Assembly (NCBI GenBank): GCA_965242785.1
Contig: CBDETA010000004.1
Span: 1,720,266 to 1,784,265, forward strand
Direction of reading: 5' to 3'
Length of the DNA stretch: 64,000 nucleotides
Source: Maricaulis sp965242785
GTDB taxonomy: Bacteria; Pseudomonadota; Alphaproteobacteria; Caulobacterales; Maricaulaceae
In this document: in pieces, positions 56,375 through 64,000 of the stretch
Numbering within the stretch: position 1 is the first letter of the stretch
Layout of the letters: each line of letters begins with the position of its first letter
Program-made: the position numbers and the translations under genes
Notes under the pieces: generated by a model
What the model was told of the DNA's origin: nothing
Database searches by the model: none
Seen by the model: only the letters and a program-made list of their open reading frames with translations

Positions 56375-56519
56375 TTACCCCGCCACGCCGGACCCGGCGA
56401 CGGCAAGCGATGTGGACATAGCCGTCTACATGCTTCGCGGTGAGGATGCTTGGCGAGACTGCCGCGACACGCTGGCAGACGTTGCCGCCCTCATCGCATC
56501 CCAATCTCCCGAAAACTGA
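56247..56519 (+). CDS. Rz1: Rz1-like outer-membrane spanin lipoprotein
   Basis: 90 residues with a lipoprotein signal (LIALTALLSAGLLASCASVE; lipid cysteine in LASC) and a proline-rich part (RPPLVVPPSLLS). It overlaps Rz by 128 bases in another frame, the usual Rz/Rz1 arrangement. Together they disrupt the outer membrane. Confidence 0.85.
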   Translation: MNQRRLIALTALLSAGLLASCASVERVIRPPLVVPPSLLSCADYPATPDPATASDVDIAVYMLRGEDAWRDCRDTLADVAALIASQSPEN

Positions 56520-56532
56520 ACAGGGGCAGTCC

Positions 56533-57774
56533 ATGCCTGTACCTCTGCCGTCCGGCGAAGACAAACGCCGGATCATAGAGGCCTATGCGCGCCACGGTGG
56601 AAACCGCAGCGCTATGGCCGCTGATCTAGGCCGCTCCCGGTCCACTGTCCGGCATTGGGTTGCAGCCTTCAATCTGGATGACATGGACTTCGAGATGATC
56701 GAAGGCAATGTCAGGCTCGCCAAACAGAGGCAGCAGGCACAGGACACCAACCGGATCGAGCGCAAGACGTTCCGGGAATTCGCCCGCATCGAGAACGCCG
56801 TTGCCGGGTACAGCGAGCGCCTTTGTGAGCTGTTGCAAGAGCACGGCCTCACGCCGCCAAGGCGGCACGAGGAAGCCGCACAGACGGGCGCGGTCGGCGT
56901 CTTGCAGCTCACAGACATTCACTTCAACGAAGCGGTCGAGCTGGCGCAGAACCGCTATAATTTCGAGGTGGCAGGCCAGCGCCTGAAAAAGCTGGTCAAT
57001 GAGGCGCACCGGGCATGGAAGGCGCGTGGCATTCGCTCCGTCCTGCTGGCCTTCACGGGCGATCTGATGAACTCAGACCGGCGGTTGGATGAATTGCTGG
57101 CGAACCAGGACAACCGGGCGCGCGCCACCTTGGGGGCCGTTGACATACTCCGGCAACTCATCGCCGATCTTGTAGAGTTGGGATACCGGGTCACATGCGC
57201 GGACTCGAACGGCAATGAGGGCCGCTGCACGAAAGAGGTGGGGTGGGTCGATAAGGTCGCCTCAGACAATTACGATGAGACGATATGCCGGATGCTGGAA
57301 TACATGTTCCGGGATCACCCGTCCGTTTCATGGGCAAGCCGAGCTGACGCCACGGAATGCGTTGTGGAGGTTGCCGGGCAAAATCTCCTCCTGATCCACG
57401 GGCACCAGTTCACCAAGGACATGGAAGGCTCGGTCTCCAAGACCGTGAGCAAGTATGCCAAGCGGGGAATTATAATCCGCTATGTGATCAGCGGGCATAT
57501 CCATTCCGGGTACATCAATGAGAACTTCGCCCGCGCTCCGTCACCGGTTGGCGACAACGCTTATTCCGACAAGGCGCTAAACCTGACAGGCCGGGCAGGC
57601 GGGGCATTTTACGTATTTGAGCCGGACGGATCGGTTCACGGGACGTTGGTCGACCTGCAATGCGTTGACGGTGTGGATGGGTATTCCGCACTAGAAGCCT
57701 ACCGGGCTTCATGTCCGAAGTCTGCCGAGAAGGCACGTGGGCCGGGAACCGCGATCTTTCAGGTGGTGGTGTAA
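56533..57774 (+). CDS. HTH-metallophosphoesterase fusion
   Basis: 413 residues. An N-terminal helix-turn-helix (HGGNRSAMAADLGRSRSTVR, residues 21-40) is joined to a calcineurin-like phosphoesterase with metal motifs LTDIH (Asp128, His130), TGDLMN (Asp177), DSNGNEGR, IHGHQ and SGHIHSG. The set of ligands is complete, so the enzyme should be active. Substrate unknown; the HTH suggests a nucleic acid. It is outside the lysis cassette, at the end of the late transcript. Confidence 0.85.
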   Translation: MPVPLPSGEDKRRIIEAYARHGGNRSAMAADLGRSRSTVRHWVAAFNLDDMDFEMIEGNVRLAKQRQQAQDTNRIERKTFREFARIENAVAGYSERLCELLQEHGLTPPRRHEEAAQTGAVGVLQLTDIHFNEAVELAQNRYNFEVAGQRLKKLVNEAHRAWKARGIRSVLLAFTGDLMNSDRRLDELLANQDNRARATLGAVDILRQLIADLVELGYRVTCADSNGNEGRCTKEVGWVDKVASDNYDETICRMLEYMFRDHPSVSWASRADATECVVEVAGQNLLLIHGHQFTKDMEGSVSKTVSKYAKRGIIIRYVISGHIHSGYINENFARAPSPVGDNAYSDKALNLTGRAGGAFYVFEPDGSVHGTLVDLQCVDGVDGYSALEAYRASCPKSAEKARGPGTAIFQVVV

Positions 57775-57941
57775 TGCGCCGCCTGATCTTCGACGTTCTG
57801 GACTGGCTGCTGTGGCATGTCCCGCAAACCCGGAAGATGACCAACCAGCAGAAGCAAGAGCGCTATGCATGGTCCCGCGCGCTGTGGCGAGAGCGGATCA
57901 ACGCGCCGAACCGGTACAAGCGGGGATGCTGGAAGGCGTAG
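57774..57941 (+). CDS. Small basic hypothetical protein
   Basis: 55 residues (opening MRRLIFDVLDWLLWHVPQTR), coupled to the upstream stop by TAATG. It may be an amphipathic peptide or an accessory of the phosphoesterase. Confidence 0.5.
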   Translation: MRRLIFDVLDWLLWHVPQTRKMTNQQKQERYAWSRALWRERINAPNRYKRGCWKA

Positions 57942-57946
57942 TGTGG

Positions 57947-58285
57947 TTAATCCAGCAAAATCACAGGCACCGTGACGCGCGCCGCAACACGCGCCAACGC
58001 CATCGCGGCGGCAGAGCGGCAGGGCCATTCGGACGGGTCCCAGCCGGTTTGAATATCTTCCGGCTTGCCACGCTCGGATAGTTGCTCGCGATAGATAGCC
58101 AGGACAGAGGCCGCAACGCGCTCTTGCTGCTCGATCAAGTCGCGCAGTTCAGCCAAAGCGCCGGGCGGCGGATCATCACGCCCATTATTCCAGCGCTTGA
58201 CGGTATCCAGTCGCACATCATGAAATTCCGCGGCCTCCCCAATGGAGAGGCCGGAGAGCTTTATCAGAAGGGGGTAGGTGTTCAT
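57947..58285 (-). CDS. HTH protein of a two-gene operon (possible antitoxin)
   Basis: 112 residues. The first 55 form a helix-turn-helix (SGLSIGEAAEFHDVRLDTVK, then RWNNGRDDPPPGAL). The ATG overlaps the stop of the upstream gene by 4 bases. Pairing with a small unknown protein in a minus-strand operon near attR resembles a toxin-antitoxin or moron module. Function unproven. Confidence 0.65.
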   Translation of the reverse strand: MNTYPLLIKLSGLSIGEAAEFHDVRLDTVKRWNNGRDDPPPGALAELRDLIEQQERVAASVLAIYREQLSERGKPEDIQTGWDPSEWPCRSAAAMALARVAARVTVPVILLD

Positions 58286-58644
58286 GCCCACTCCGCCAGC
58301 TTTTCGGCCCAATCTTCAGGGTCATCCATCGGGGTAAAGCCAGCATCCAATTCCGTGGCGGCGGCTGGGTGGCGAGCCATTTCCACAAACTCACTCACCG
58401 GCACGGCGTCATCATAGTCGTTGACGTTCCAATCGAGGTCGAAGTTTGAGCCCTGCTGTTCGCCCCACTGATTGCAGCCAAGGCCGTGGTCGCTAACGCG
58501 GATGACGGTCTGCTTGACACGAGCGTCGATCACCTCAGCCTTGCGGAAGTAATAGCTGCTGACACGGCCATCAGCCTTGCTGGTGTGATCCAGCTTCCAT
58601 CCATCTTTCAGCAGAGCATTCTTGATTTGGATCATCGAGGGCAT
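58282..58644 (-). CDS. Hypothetical protein upstream of the HTH gene (possible toxin)
   Basis: 120 residues: MIQIKNALLKDGWKLDHTSK, then a beta-rich middle (VIRVSDHGLGCNQWGEQQGS) and an acidic helical end (DDPEDWAEKLAEWA). No known toxin family recognised. AAGGAG lies 7 bases before the ATG at 58644; a second Met three codons on is an alternative. Opposite strand to the late genes, so it may be expressed in the lysogen. Confidence 0.6.
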   Translation of the reverse strand: MPSMIQIKNALLKDGWKLDHTSKADGRVSSYYFRKAEVIDARVKQTVIRVSDHGLGCNQWGEQQGSNFDLDWNVNDYDDAVPVSEFVEMARHPAAATELDAGFTPMDDPEDWAEKLAEWA

Positions 58645-58994
58645 TTCAGGGCTCCTTCCCTATGGCGGTTGGCTAATCCATCCGCCTGATGTGATGACTA
58701 TACACGATTTATGCGCGCACAACAGGGGAAAGAGCGCCCCGCCGTCCCCCATATTAGCGTTCCAGATTTGCAACGTTATCCGTGATCAGGCGGGGAATGT
58801 GTCAGAGTCGAGACGCGGCTTCTTCATCTCTAAATAGATACGCCCGCACGGCTGATTCCCGCGCGGGCGTTTATGCAACCGCCGGAGAGCGGTAGTCGTG
58901 ATCACGGAACATGTATGAGTCACATCCCGAGTCGCGTCAACCGATCTCCGGCATGGTCACGGAGATAGAACGCGGCCAACCCTCAAAACCATGA
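58645..58994. other. Gene-free stretch with hairpins
   Basis: No protein gene seen. It holds ACGCCCGC (58840-58847) pairing with GCGGGCGT (58863-58870) and ATCTCCG/CGGAGAT near 58964-58987. A minus-strand TATAGT with an upstream TG near 58700 may be the -10 of the two-gene operon. Confidence 0.35.
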
Positions 58995-59171
58995 TCAGCG
59001 AGGCTGACGCGCTCGCCTTTCCAGCTCCATGGCCATGTATATTTCAGATACTGCCTCACTCAGGTCGCCCCCAACCAATAGCTCCCGCAACTCTGCCACC
59101 CCCGCCTCGATCATCTCGGGCGTGATTTCGATTTTTTGATCTTGCTCAAGAATTGTGGCCTTCTCAGTCAT
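58995..59171 (-). CDS. Small acidic protein, 58 residues
   Basis: MTEKATILEQDQKIEITPEM, then IEAGVAELRELLVGGDLSEA and a charged end. Codon use looks genuine, and the helical EITPEMIEAGVAELREL block resembles short proteins seen in phages. No ribosome site is visible, so a leaderless or short-leader transcript is possible. Confidence 0.5.
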   Translation of the reverse strand: MTEKATILEQDQKIEITPEMIEAGVAELRELLVGGDLSEAVSEIYMAMELERRARQPR

Positions 59172-60024
59172 GTATTTAATCGCCTATCCTATTCCAGCGG
59201 GGAGTGTGTCAGGGGTGATGCGGTAGCGAGTTGGGGAAGTCCAGCGCGTTGCCAACCGCGATCTCTCGGCTCTAGGCCTCTACCTTCTCAGGTGTGTGGG
59301 GTGGCTGTTCCCACCTCTGGACTTCCCAGCGGGGCGAAGTGCCCCCGGCCAAAACGCAGCCGAGGGCTGGCCGCTCCACCCAATTCTGTTGCCCGTGAGG
59401 GCTTGTGGTGTCGAGCGGCGGGCCACCGGCAGGGCTTTCGCATTTGACCGGCTTTTTGCGTTCCCGCGCTTTGTGGCCACTCCACGCGGTATCACACCAA
59501 TAGACCCGTGCTCCGGCCCCTATTTTTGCTGGTTCGGGGCTTCCACTCTTCACGCCTTCCGGCGAATTCCGTGAGGGTGCCCGTCCGGTTTCCAGACCTT
59601 ATCCCTCTTATCTGCGACCGTCTCCAGTCGGCTTACGAGGCAATCCCAACGGGCGGCGATCAATCCGCCCGGCCTAGCAAGCTAGGTCTTAGTGCCCGAC
59701 TGGCGGGAAAATCTCTACCGGGGATAACCGCCCCCGGCGGAGCCCTATAGCGGGCGGGGTGATATCAAGCCCCCGCCCGTGCCAGTAGGGCTATTTACGC
59801 TGTCAGGCCGGGCGTTACTCCGGCTCAGGGTGTTACCAGTAACTCCCCTATAACTACAGAGGCCGCACGATCCACGGTAGCGGCTTGTGTGTGCGGTTTA
59901 TGCTCCCGCAATCTTCCCGAGGCACAACCCTCGCATATTTCCGTGTCTCATGAGCGCTTCTACTTTCAGCGCCGCTGACAGCCCATAAAACCTAGCAGAA
60001 TCCAGGGGGGAAGGGAAGCGCGAA
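59172..60024 (-). ncRNA. Candidate giant structured RNA (GOLLD/ROOL-like); stems span 59234-59972
   Basis: No convincing protein is encoded in these ~850 bases, but perfect stems fill about 740 of them. Listed are GGGAAGTCCAG (59234-59244) with CTGGACTTCCC (59317-59327); GCCC-GTGA-GGGC (59391-59402); GGCCAC/GTGGCC (59421/59473); GCCCC/GGGGC (59516/59536); CGCC-TTCC-GGCG (59553-59564); CGGGCGG/CCGCCCG (59650/59665); CCTAG-CAAG-CTAGG (59673-59686); CCGGGG/CCCCGG (59718/59732); AGCCCT/AGGGCT (59741/59787) enclosing CGGGCGGGG/CCCCGCCCG (59751/59771); GCCGG/CCGGC (59807/59820); TGCGG/CCGCA (59892/59906); CGAGG/CCTCG (59918/59929). Minus orientation is preferred because its loops are GGAA, UCAC and CUUG, all stable tetraloop types. 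The family call is inference. Confidence 0.5.
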
Positions 60025-60077
60025 GGTTTGCCACTTCTGGCGCAAGATATTGATTCATATAGGCGGGTTTGACACTT
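60025..60077 (+). repeat. Two probable integrase arm-type sites (right arm)
   Basis: GGTTTGCCACTT at 60025-60036, and GGTTTGACACTT (one mismatch) at 60066-60077, same orientation as the left-arm copies. They lie 39-91 bp inside attR. Confidence 0.6.
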
Positions 60078-60115
60078 TCATTTCTGCCAAGTGATTGTTT
60101 TTCCTGCTTAGTGCC

Positions 60116-60134
60116 AATCCCTGCGGGCTCACCA
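60116..60134 (+). repeat. attR core (19 bp)
   Basis: Exact copy of 20602-20620. The T-run that follows (ATTTTT) is probably the original tRNA-Lys terminator, displaced 39.5 kb by integration. Confidence 0.92.
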
Positions 60135-60245
60135 ATTTTTCTTCCGATCTTGATGTTTCCGGTGCCGCGCGCTTGTGCGTGCGCTTGACCTTGGCTGGCT
60201 GTGGCCACAGCTTTCCTCCCAAGGAAAACGGGGGAGGGCGCAGGC

Positions 60246-61973
60246 ATGCGGGACGCAATGGCAAGACTGGCGCAGGGCTGCGCGATGGGGCTGGTGGCGG
60301 CCGTGCTGGCCGGGTGCGGCGGCGAAGCGCCGGCGCCCAGTGTTCCGGCGGCGGATGGTTCGACCCGTGTTGCGCTGGCCCAGGGCGAGATCACCGGCTT
60401 TCTCGATGCCAATGGAGCCCGGGTCTGGCTGGGTGTGCCCTATGCCGCCCCGCCGGTGGGTGAGCTGCGCTGGCGGGCGCCGCGGCCACCGCTGGTGCTT
60501 GAGGCGCCGCTGGAGGCGGTGCAACACGGCGCGCGCTGCCCGCAGATCACCAATGAGCTGAGTGCTGCGGAGGGTTTCGAGCCCGGCCTGCTGATCGGGT
60601 CCGAGGACTGTCTGTTCCTGGACATCTATGCGCCGTCGGATGCGCGGGCCGGTTCGGACCTGCCGGTGATGATGTGGATCCATGGCGGCTCCAACACCTG
60701 GGGCTCGGCCACGGCCTATGACGGGGCGCAGCTGGCGCAGGACCAGAATGTCATCGTCATCGCCGTGCAATACCGGCTGGGCCCGCTGGGCTTTCTCTCT
60801 CATCCCGAACTGCGCGCCAGTGCACAAGTGCCGGAGGACGAGGCCGCGAATTTTGCCCTGCTGGACCTGGTCGCGGCGCTGGACTGGATCGGCGGCAATA
60901 TTGCGGGCTTTGGCGGTGATCCGGGCAATATCACGGTCTTTGGTGAAAGCGCCGGTGCCTACAATATCGCCGGGCTGATGGCCTCGCCGGCTGCGCGTGG
61001 CCGGTTCCACCGCGCGATCATGCAGAGCGGCGGCACGGCATCGCTGTCGCGCGAAATTGCCGAGGCCGGTGGCGGGCTGGATGCCAATCCCGCACTGGAG
61101 GCGGTTGCACGCTTTGCCGGCGCGGGTGCCGATGCGGATGCGATGCGCGCTGTCAGCGTGGAGGCGGTGTTTGCCGCCTATCGTGATGCCGATGGGGATC
61201 TGACCTCGCTGCCGCGGATGATCGAGGACGGAATCAGCCTGCCGGAGGGCGGCATTCTGGGCGCGGCAGCCCGGCCGGACGGGTTTGCGCCGGTGCCGCT
61301 GATCACCGGGACCAATCACGACGAGATGAAGCTCTATCTGGCCTTCGATCCCCGGCTGACGCGCCGCCTGGGCCCCTTGCTGTGGGCTCGCGACCGGGAC
61401 GCCTATGACGCGGCGTCGGAATACCCCAGCCGGATGTGGCGGATCAATGCCGTCGACACGCTGCTGGGACAGCTGGCCGATGCCGGCCGGGAGGATATCT
61501 GGGCCTATCGCTTTGACTGGGATGAAGGCGGGCGGGTGCTGGTCTCCGATACCAGCGTCCTGCTGGGGGCCTCGCATGGCATGGAGATCCCCTTCGTCTT
61601 CAATCATTTCGAACTGTTCGGCTCGTTCGACAGCGTCCTGTTCAATGACCGCAATGCCGAGGGGCGCGAGGCGGTCGCTGCCGCCATGGGGGCGTATTGG
61701 GCGGCCTTTGCGCGTTCGGGCGAGCCGGGCGCCGGCGATGGCCGCTGGCCGCATTGGCAGAGCTGGGATGAGGGCGGATGGCTGATGCGTTTTGACACCC
61801 CCGCCGATGGCGGTGTCGGGGGCATTGAGGGTGTGGACAGCGCGGCGCGCGTGTTTGCGGATCTGGCGGTGGATTCCCGCATCGTGCCGCAGGCGCGGTG
61901 TGCGATCGCTGCCGGCCTCGTGCGACGCCAGCCCGAGCTGTCGGTTCACATGGAGGCGCTGCCCGATTGCTGA
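60246..61973 (+). CDS. Type B carboxylesterase (lipoprotein)
   Basis: 575 residues with a lipoprotein signal (MGLVAAVLAGCGG) and the alpha/beta-hydrolase signatures of type B esterases: GVPYAAPPVGELRW, SEDCLFLDIY, WIHGGSNTWGS (oxyanion), VFGESAGAYN (nucleophile serine), TNHDEMK (acid region) and SHGMEIPFVF (catalytic histidine). It hydrolyses carboxylic esters in the periplasm or at the outer membrane. GGAGGG precedes the ATG; an earlier in-frame start would displace the lipobox. First host gene after attR. Confidence 0.9.
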   Translation: MRDAMARLAQGCAMGLVAAVLAGCGGEAPAPSVPAADGSTRVALAQGEITGFLDANGARVWLGVPYAAPPVGELRWRAPRPPLVLEAPLEAVQHGARCPQITNELSAAEGFEPGLLIGSEDCLFLDIYAPSDARAGSDLPVMMWIHGGSNTWGSATAYDGAQLAQDQNVIVIAVQYRLGPLGFLSHPELRASAQVPEDEAANFALLDLVAALDWIGGNIAGFGGDPGNITVFGESAGAYNIAGLMASPAARGRFHRAIMQSGGTASLSREIAEAGGGLDANPALEAVARFAGAGADADAMRAVSVEAVFAAYRDADGDLTSLPRMIEDGISLPEGGILGAAARPDGFAPVPLITGTNHDEMKLYLAFDPRLTRRLGPLLWARDRDAYDAASEYPSRMWRINAVDTLLGQLADAGREDIWAYRFDWDEGGRVLVSDTSVLLGASHGMEIPFVFNHFELFGSFDSVLFNDRNAEGREAVAAAMGAYWAAFARSGEPGAGDGRWPHWQSWDEGGWLMRFDTPADGGVGGIEGVDSAARVFADLAVDSRIVPQARCAIAAGLVRRQPELSVHMEALPDC

Positions 61974-62093
61974 GCGGTTGGTGTCGGGGAAATGCGCAAT
62001 CGAAAGAAATTTCAGTGACGTGGCCGTGCGCGCTGGCAGAGAGGCGCGGGCGCTGTTAGGTCTATTGGTCTTCTCGAACCACAGGACCTGCCG

Positions 62094-63857
62094 GTGAACG
62101 ACCTTCTGATTCAGGCCGTGATTTATCTGGGCGCCGGCGTGCTGGCCGTGCCCATTGCCCATCGGCTGGGACTGGGCTCTGTGCTGGGCTATCTCCTGGC
62201 CGGGGTGGCCATCGCTCCCGTGCTGGACCTGATCGGTTCGGACCCGGAAAACGTGCAGCACTTTGCCGAATTCGGCGTGGTGATGATGCTCTTCCTGGTC
62301 GGTCTGGAATTGCAGCCGCGCCTGTTGTGGGACATGCGGCTGAAACTGTTCGGGCTGGGCGGTCTGCAGGTGCTGATCTCCACGCTGGTCGTGGCCGGTT
62401 TCTGTCTGGCGATCGGGCTGGATTGGCGGCTGAGCGTTGCGCTGGGGATGATCTTTGCGCTCTCCTCCACGGCCATCGTGCTGCAGACCCTTGGCGAGAA
62501 GGGCTGGCTGCGCACCGAGGGCGGGCAATCCGCCTTCTCGGTGCTGTTGTTCCAGGACATTGCCGTCATCCCGATGCTGGCGCTGCTGCCCTTCCTGGCT
62601 GTGTCCGGCGCAGACGTCGCCGCCGCCGAGTCGGCCGGCCATGGCGTTTCCGGCACCATGTTCACCGACTGGCCGGCCTGGGCGCAGGGCCTGATGACGC
62701 TGGGGGCGGTGGCCGTGGTGGTGGTCGGCGGACGCTATCTCACGCGTCCGGCCTTTCGCATCATCGCCCGAACGGGGCTGCACGAGCTGTTCTTTGCGGC
62801 TGCGCTGTTGCTGGTGATCGGCACGGCGGTGCTGATGGGCCTGGTCGGCCTGTCACCGGCGCTGGGCACATTCCTGGCCGGTGTGCTGCTGGCGGAAAGC
62901 GAATACCGCCACGAGCTGGTTTCCGATCTGGAACCGTTCAAGGGCCTGTTGCTGGGCGTGTTTTTCATCACCGTCGGCGCCAATATGGAATTTGCGCTGC
63001 TGGTGTCCGAAGCCGGGCTGGTGTTCGGGCTGACCCTGGCGCTGATTGCCCTGAAGGGGCTGATCCTGCTGGGGCTGGCGGTGCTGTTCCGGCTGAAGGG
63101 CAGGGCACGCTGGCTGTTCACCTTCGCGCTGGCGCAAAGCGGGGAGTTCGGCTTCGTGCTGCTGGCCTACGGCACTGGCGTGCACGTGCTGCCGGACGAT
63201 GTCGCGGCGGTGGCGGCGCTGGTGGTGGCCCTGTCGATGATGGCCACGCCCCTGATCATGACGCTGTTCGAGCGCGTGGTTTCGCCGCGGGTGATGCGCA
63301 AGCAGGCCGAGCGCGATGACGACACCATCGAGGAAGAGGCCCCGGTCATCATTGCCGGCATGGGGCGTTTCGGCCAGATCGTGCACCGCCTTCTGGTGAT
63401 GGATGGCTACAAGCCGATCGTTCTGGACAATTCGGCTGAGCATATCGACGGTCTGCGCAAGTTCGGCATCCAGGTCTATTACGGCAATGCGCTGCGGCCC
63501 GGCTTGCTGGAAGCCGCCGGCATTGCCAAGGCGCGCCTGCTGATCGTGTGCACGGACAATCGCGAGCGCGCGGTGGAGCTCGTCCATCACGTCAAGTCGC
63601 GCTATCCGCATGTCCATGTGATTGCCCGCGCGGCCAGCCGCGAGCATGTCTACCAGCTGCGGGCGGCGGGGGCGGACAGTGCGATCCGGGAAATGTTCGG
63701 CTCGTCGCTGGAGGCCGCGACCCAGTCGCTGGAAATCCTCGGCCAGCCCCGCGAGCGGGCCGAGAAGAAGGCCAAGGCCTTTGCCCGCCACGACGAGGAA
63801 AGCCTGCGCCAATTGTTCGAGGTGTGGGATGCCGAGATCGATGTCTTCGACAATTGA
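62094..63857 (+). CDS. Kef-type potassium/proton antiporter with RCK (TrkA-N) domain
   Basis: 587 residues: about 12 membrane helices of the CPA2 family (LGLGSVLGYLLAGVAIAPVL, then FALSSTAIVLQTLGEKGWL, and FAEFGVVMMLFLVGLEL), and a cytosolic NAD-binding domain from about residue 415 (IIAGMGRFGQIVHRLL). It exchanges K+ for H+, often gated by electrophile stress. A GTG start at 62094 follows AGGA. The frame stops at 63857, but coding-like sequence continues in another frame. Confidence 0.9.
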   Translation: MNDLLIQAVIYLGAGVLAVPIAHRLGLGSVLGYLLAGVAIAPVLDLIGSDPENVQHFAEFGVVMMLFLVGLELQPRLLWDMRLKLFGLGGLQVLISTLVVAGFCLAIGLDWRLSVALGMIFALSSTAIVLQTLGEKGWLRTEGGQSAFSVLLFQDIAVIPMLALLPFLAVSGADVAAAESAGHGVSGTMFTDWPAWAQGLMTLGAVAVVVVGGRYLTRPAFRIIARTGLHELFFAAALLLVIGTAVLMGLVGLSPALGTFLAGVLLAESEYRHELVSDLEPFKGLLLGVFFITVGANMEFALLVSEAGLVFGLTLALIALKGLILLGLAVLFRLKGRARWLFTFALAQSGEFGFVLLAYGTGVHVLPDDVAAVAALVVALSMMATPLIMTLFERVVSPRVMRKQAERDDDTIEEEAPVIIAGMGRFGQIVHRLLVMDGYKPIVLDNSAEHIDGLRKFGIQVYYGNALRPGLLEAAGIAKARLLIVCTDNRERAVELVHHVKSRYPHVHVIARAASREHVYQLRAAGADSAIREMFGSSLEAATQSLEILGQPRERAEKKAKAFARHDEESLRQLFEVWDAEIDVFDN

Positions 63858-63964
63858 GGCCCTATATCGAGAAGGCGCGCTCGCGCAATGTGCTGTTCGA
63901 GGACATCCTGGCCGAGGATGTCGGCGAGCCGGACGAGGATCCGGAAACGCGCGGTGATGACTGA
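63858..63964 (+). pseudogene. Out-of-frame continuation of the Kef C-terminus
   Basis: In the -1 frame relative to the antiporter, the sequence reads YIEKARSRNVLFEDILAEDV and EPDEDPETRGDD to a stop at 63964, with the high-GC third positions of a real gene. No start codon or ribosome site supports a separate gene. A frameshift near 63850 in the antiporter tail is the simplest reading. Confidence 0.4.
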
Positions 63965-64000
63965 ACCGCGACTTATGGGCGTCACATTCCCTGCAAAGCG

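Larger units (their letters stand above)
20602..60134. mobile_element. Complete-looking P22-like podovirus prophage in tRNA-Lys
   Basis: A 39.5 kb element bounded by the 19-bp direct repeat AATCCCTGCGGGCTCACCA (20602-20620 and 60116-60134). It contains an integrase next to attL, an excisionase, a lambda-like immunity region, replication and recombination genes, terminase, portal, capsid, tail spike and lysis genes in normal order, with no broken gene seen. Absence of tail tube, sheath and tape-measure genes together with the P22-type portal and gp10-like protein points to a short-tailed phage. Inducibility cannot be judged from sequence. Confidence 0.95.

Noticed and set aside
58840..58870. 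Hairpin ACGCCCGC/GCGGGCGT as a proven terminator
   Set aside because: The stem is good but the T-run is weak (TTTATG), so it is recorded only as a hairpin in the gene-free stretch.
59272..59553. Minus-strand 93-codon frame in the large RNA region
   Set aside because: No ribosome site, no domain, composition unlike neighbours, and the DNA is better explained by RNA stems.
59832..59843. TTACCAGT half-site resembling the repressor operator
   Set aside because: Only half matches (GTTACCAGTAAC); it pairs with itself as part of the RNA stems.
60129..62783. Long open frame (about 880 codons) opposite the esterase and antiporter
   Set aside because: Antisense artefact of GC-rich genes; histidine/glutamine/arginine-rich with no domain and it crosses attR.

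Overview
The window is a high-GC alphaproteobacterial chromosome carrying a complete-looking 39.5 kb prophage. The host is probably of the Maricaulales/Caulobacterales type. The reasons are the gene run gyrA-coaD-cyclophilins-queA-tgt, a GAAC-N7-GAAC SOS box before ssb, an EcfG-type stress promoter (GGAAC-N17-CGTT), and many small membrane and lipoproteins. Species assignment is inference; nothing was searched.

Left flank (1-20.5 kb): the N-terminal three quarters of uvrA (minus), a possible small RNA, the SOS box and ssb, a beta-propeller protein, an SDR/DoxX protein with a DUF2269-like membrane partner, a Kelch protein, a ribbon-helix-helix/EF-hand fusion, an NPP-type phosphodiesterase, gyrA, coaD, two cyclophilins, an EEP-family protein, the queuosine genes queA and tgt, a GNAT, a palindromic repeat, a PRC-barrel protein behind a stress promoter, a lipoprotein and tRNA-Lys(UUU).

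Prophage (20602-60134): integrated in the 3' end of tRNA-Lys with a 19-bp core duplicated at both ends. The leftward arm runs integrase, excisionase, ssb, ERF annealing protein and many small, tightly overlapped genes, including a pentapeptide-repeat protein and several tiny membrane proteins. A lambda-like switch follows: a short Xre repressor between paired TTACC-N5-GGTAA operators on both sides, then a Cro-like gene. The rightward early arm encodes an HNH protein, a DNA methyltransferase, RusA, a stand-alone DnaA domain IV protein and a replication protein with iterons inside its gene. A near-consensus promoter, a terminator and a folded leader precede the late genes. These encode small and large terminase, a P22-type portal, scaffold, capsid, decoration protein, tail accessory factors, gp10-like stabilisation protein, ejection-type proteins, a 1089-residue tail spike and a lysis cassette (two membrane proteins, M15 endolysin, Rz/Rz1). 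There is no tape measure or tube gene, so the particle is most likely a short-tailed podovirus. The end holds an HTH-metallophosphoesterase, a two-gene toxin-antitoxin-like operon, a 58-residue ORF and about 760 bp of protein-free DNA rich in perfect stems. That last block looks like a giant structured RNA of the GOLLD/ROOL kind and is the most interesting part of the window.

Right flank (60.1-64 kb): a type B carboxylesterase lipoprotein and a Kef-type potassium/proton antiporter whose C-terminal tail appears frameshifted.
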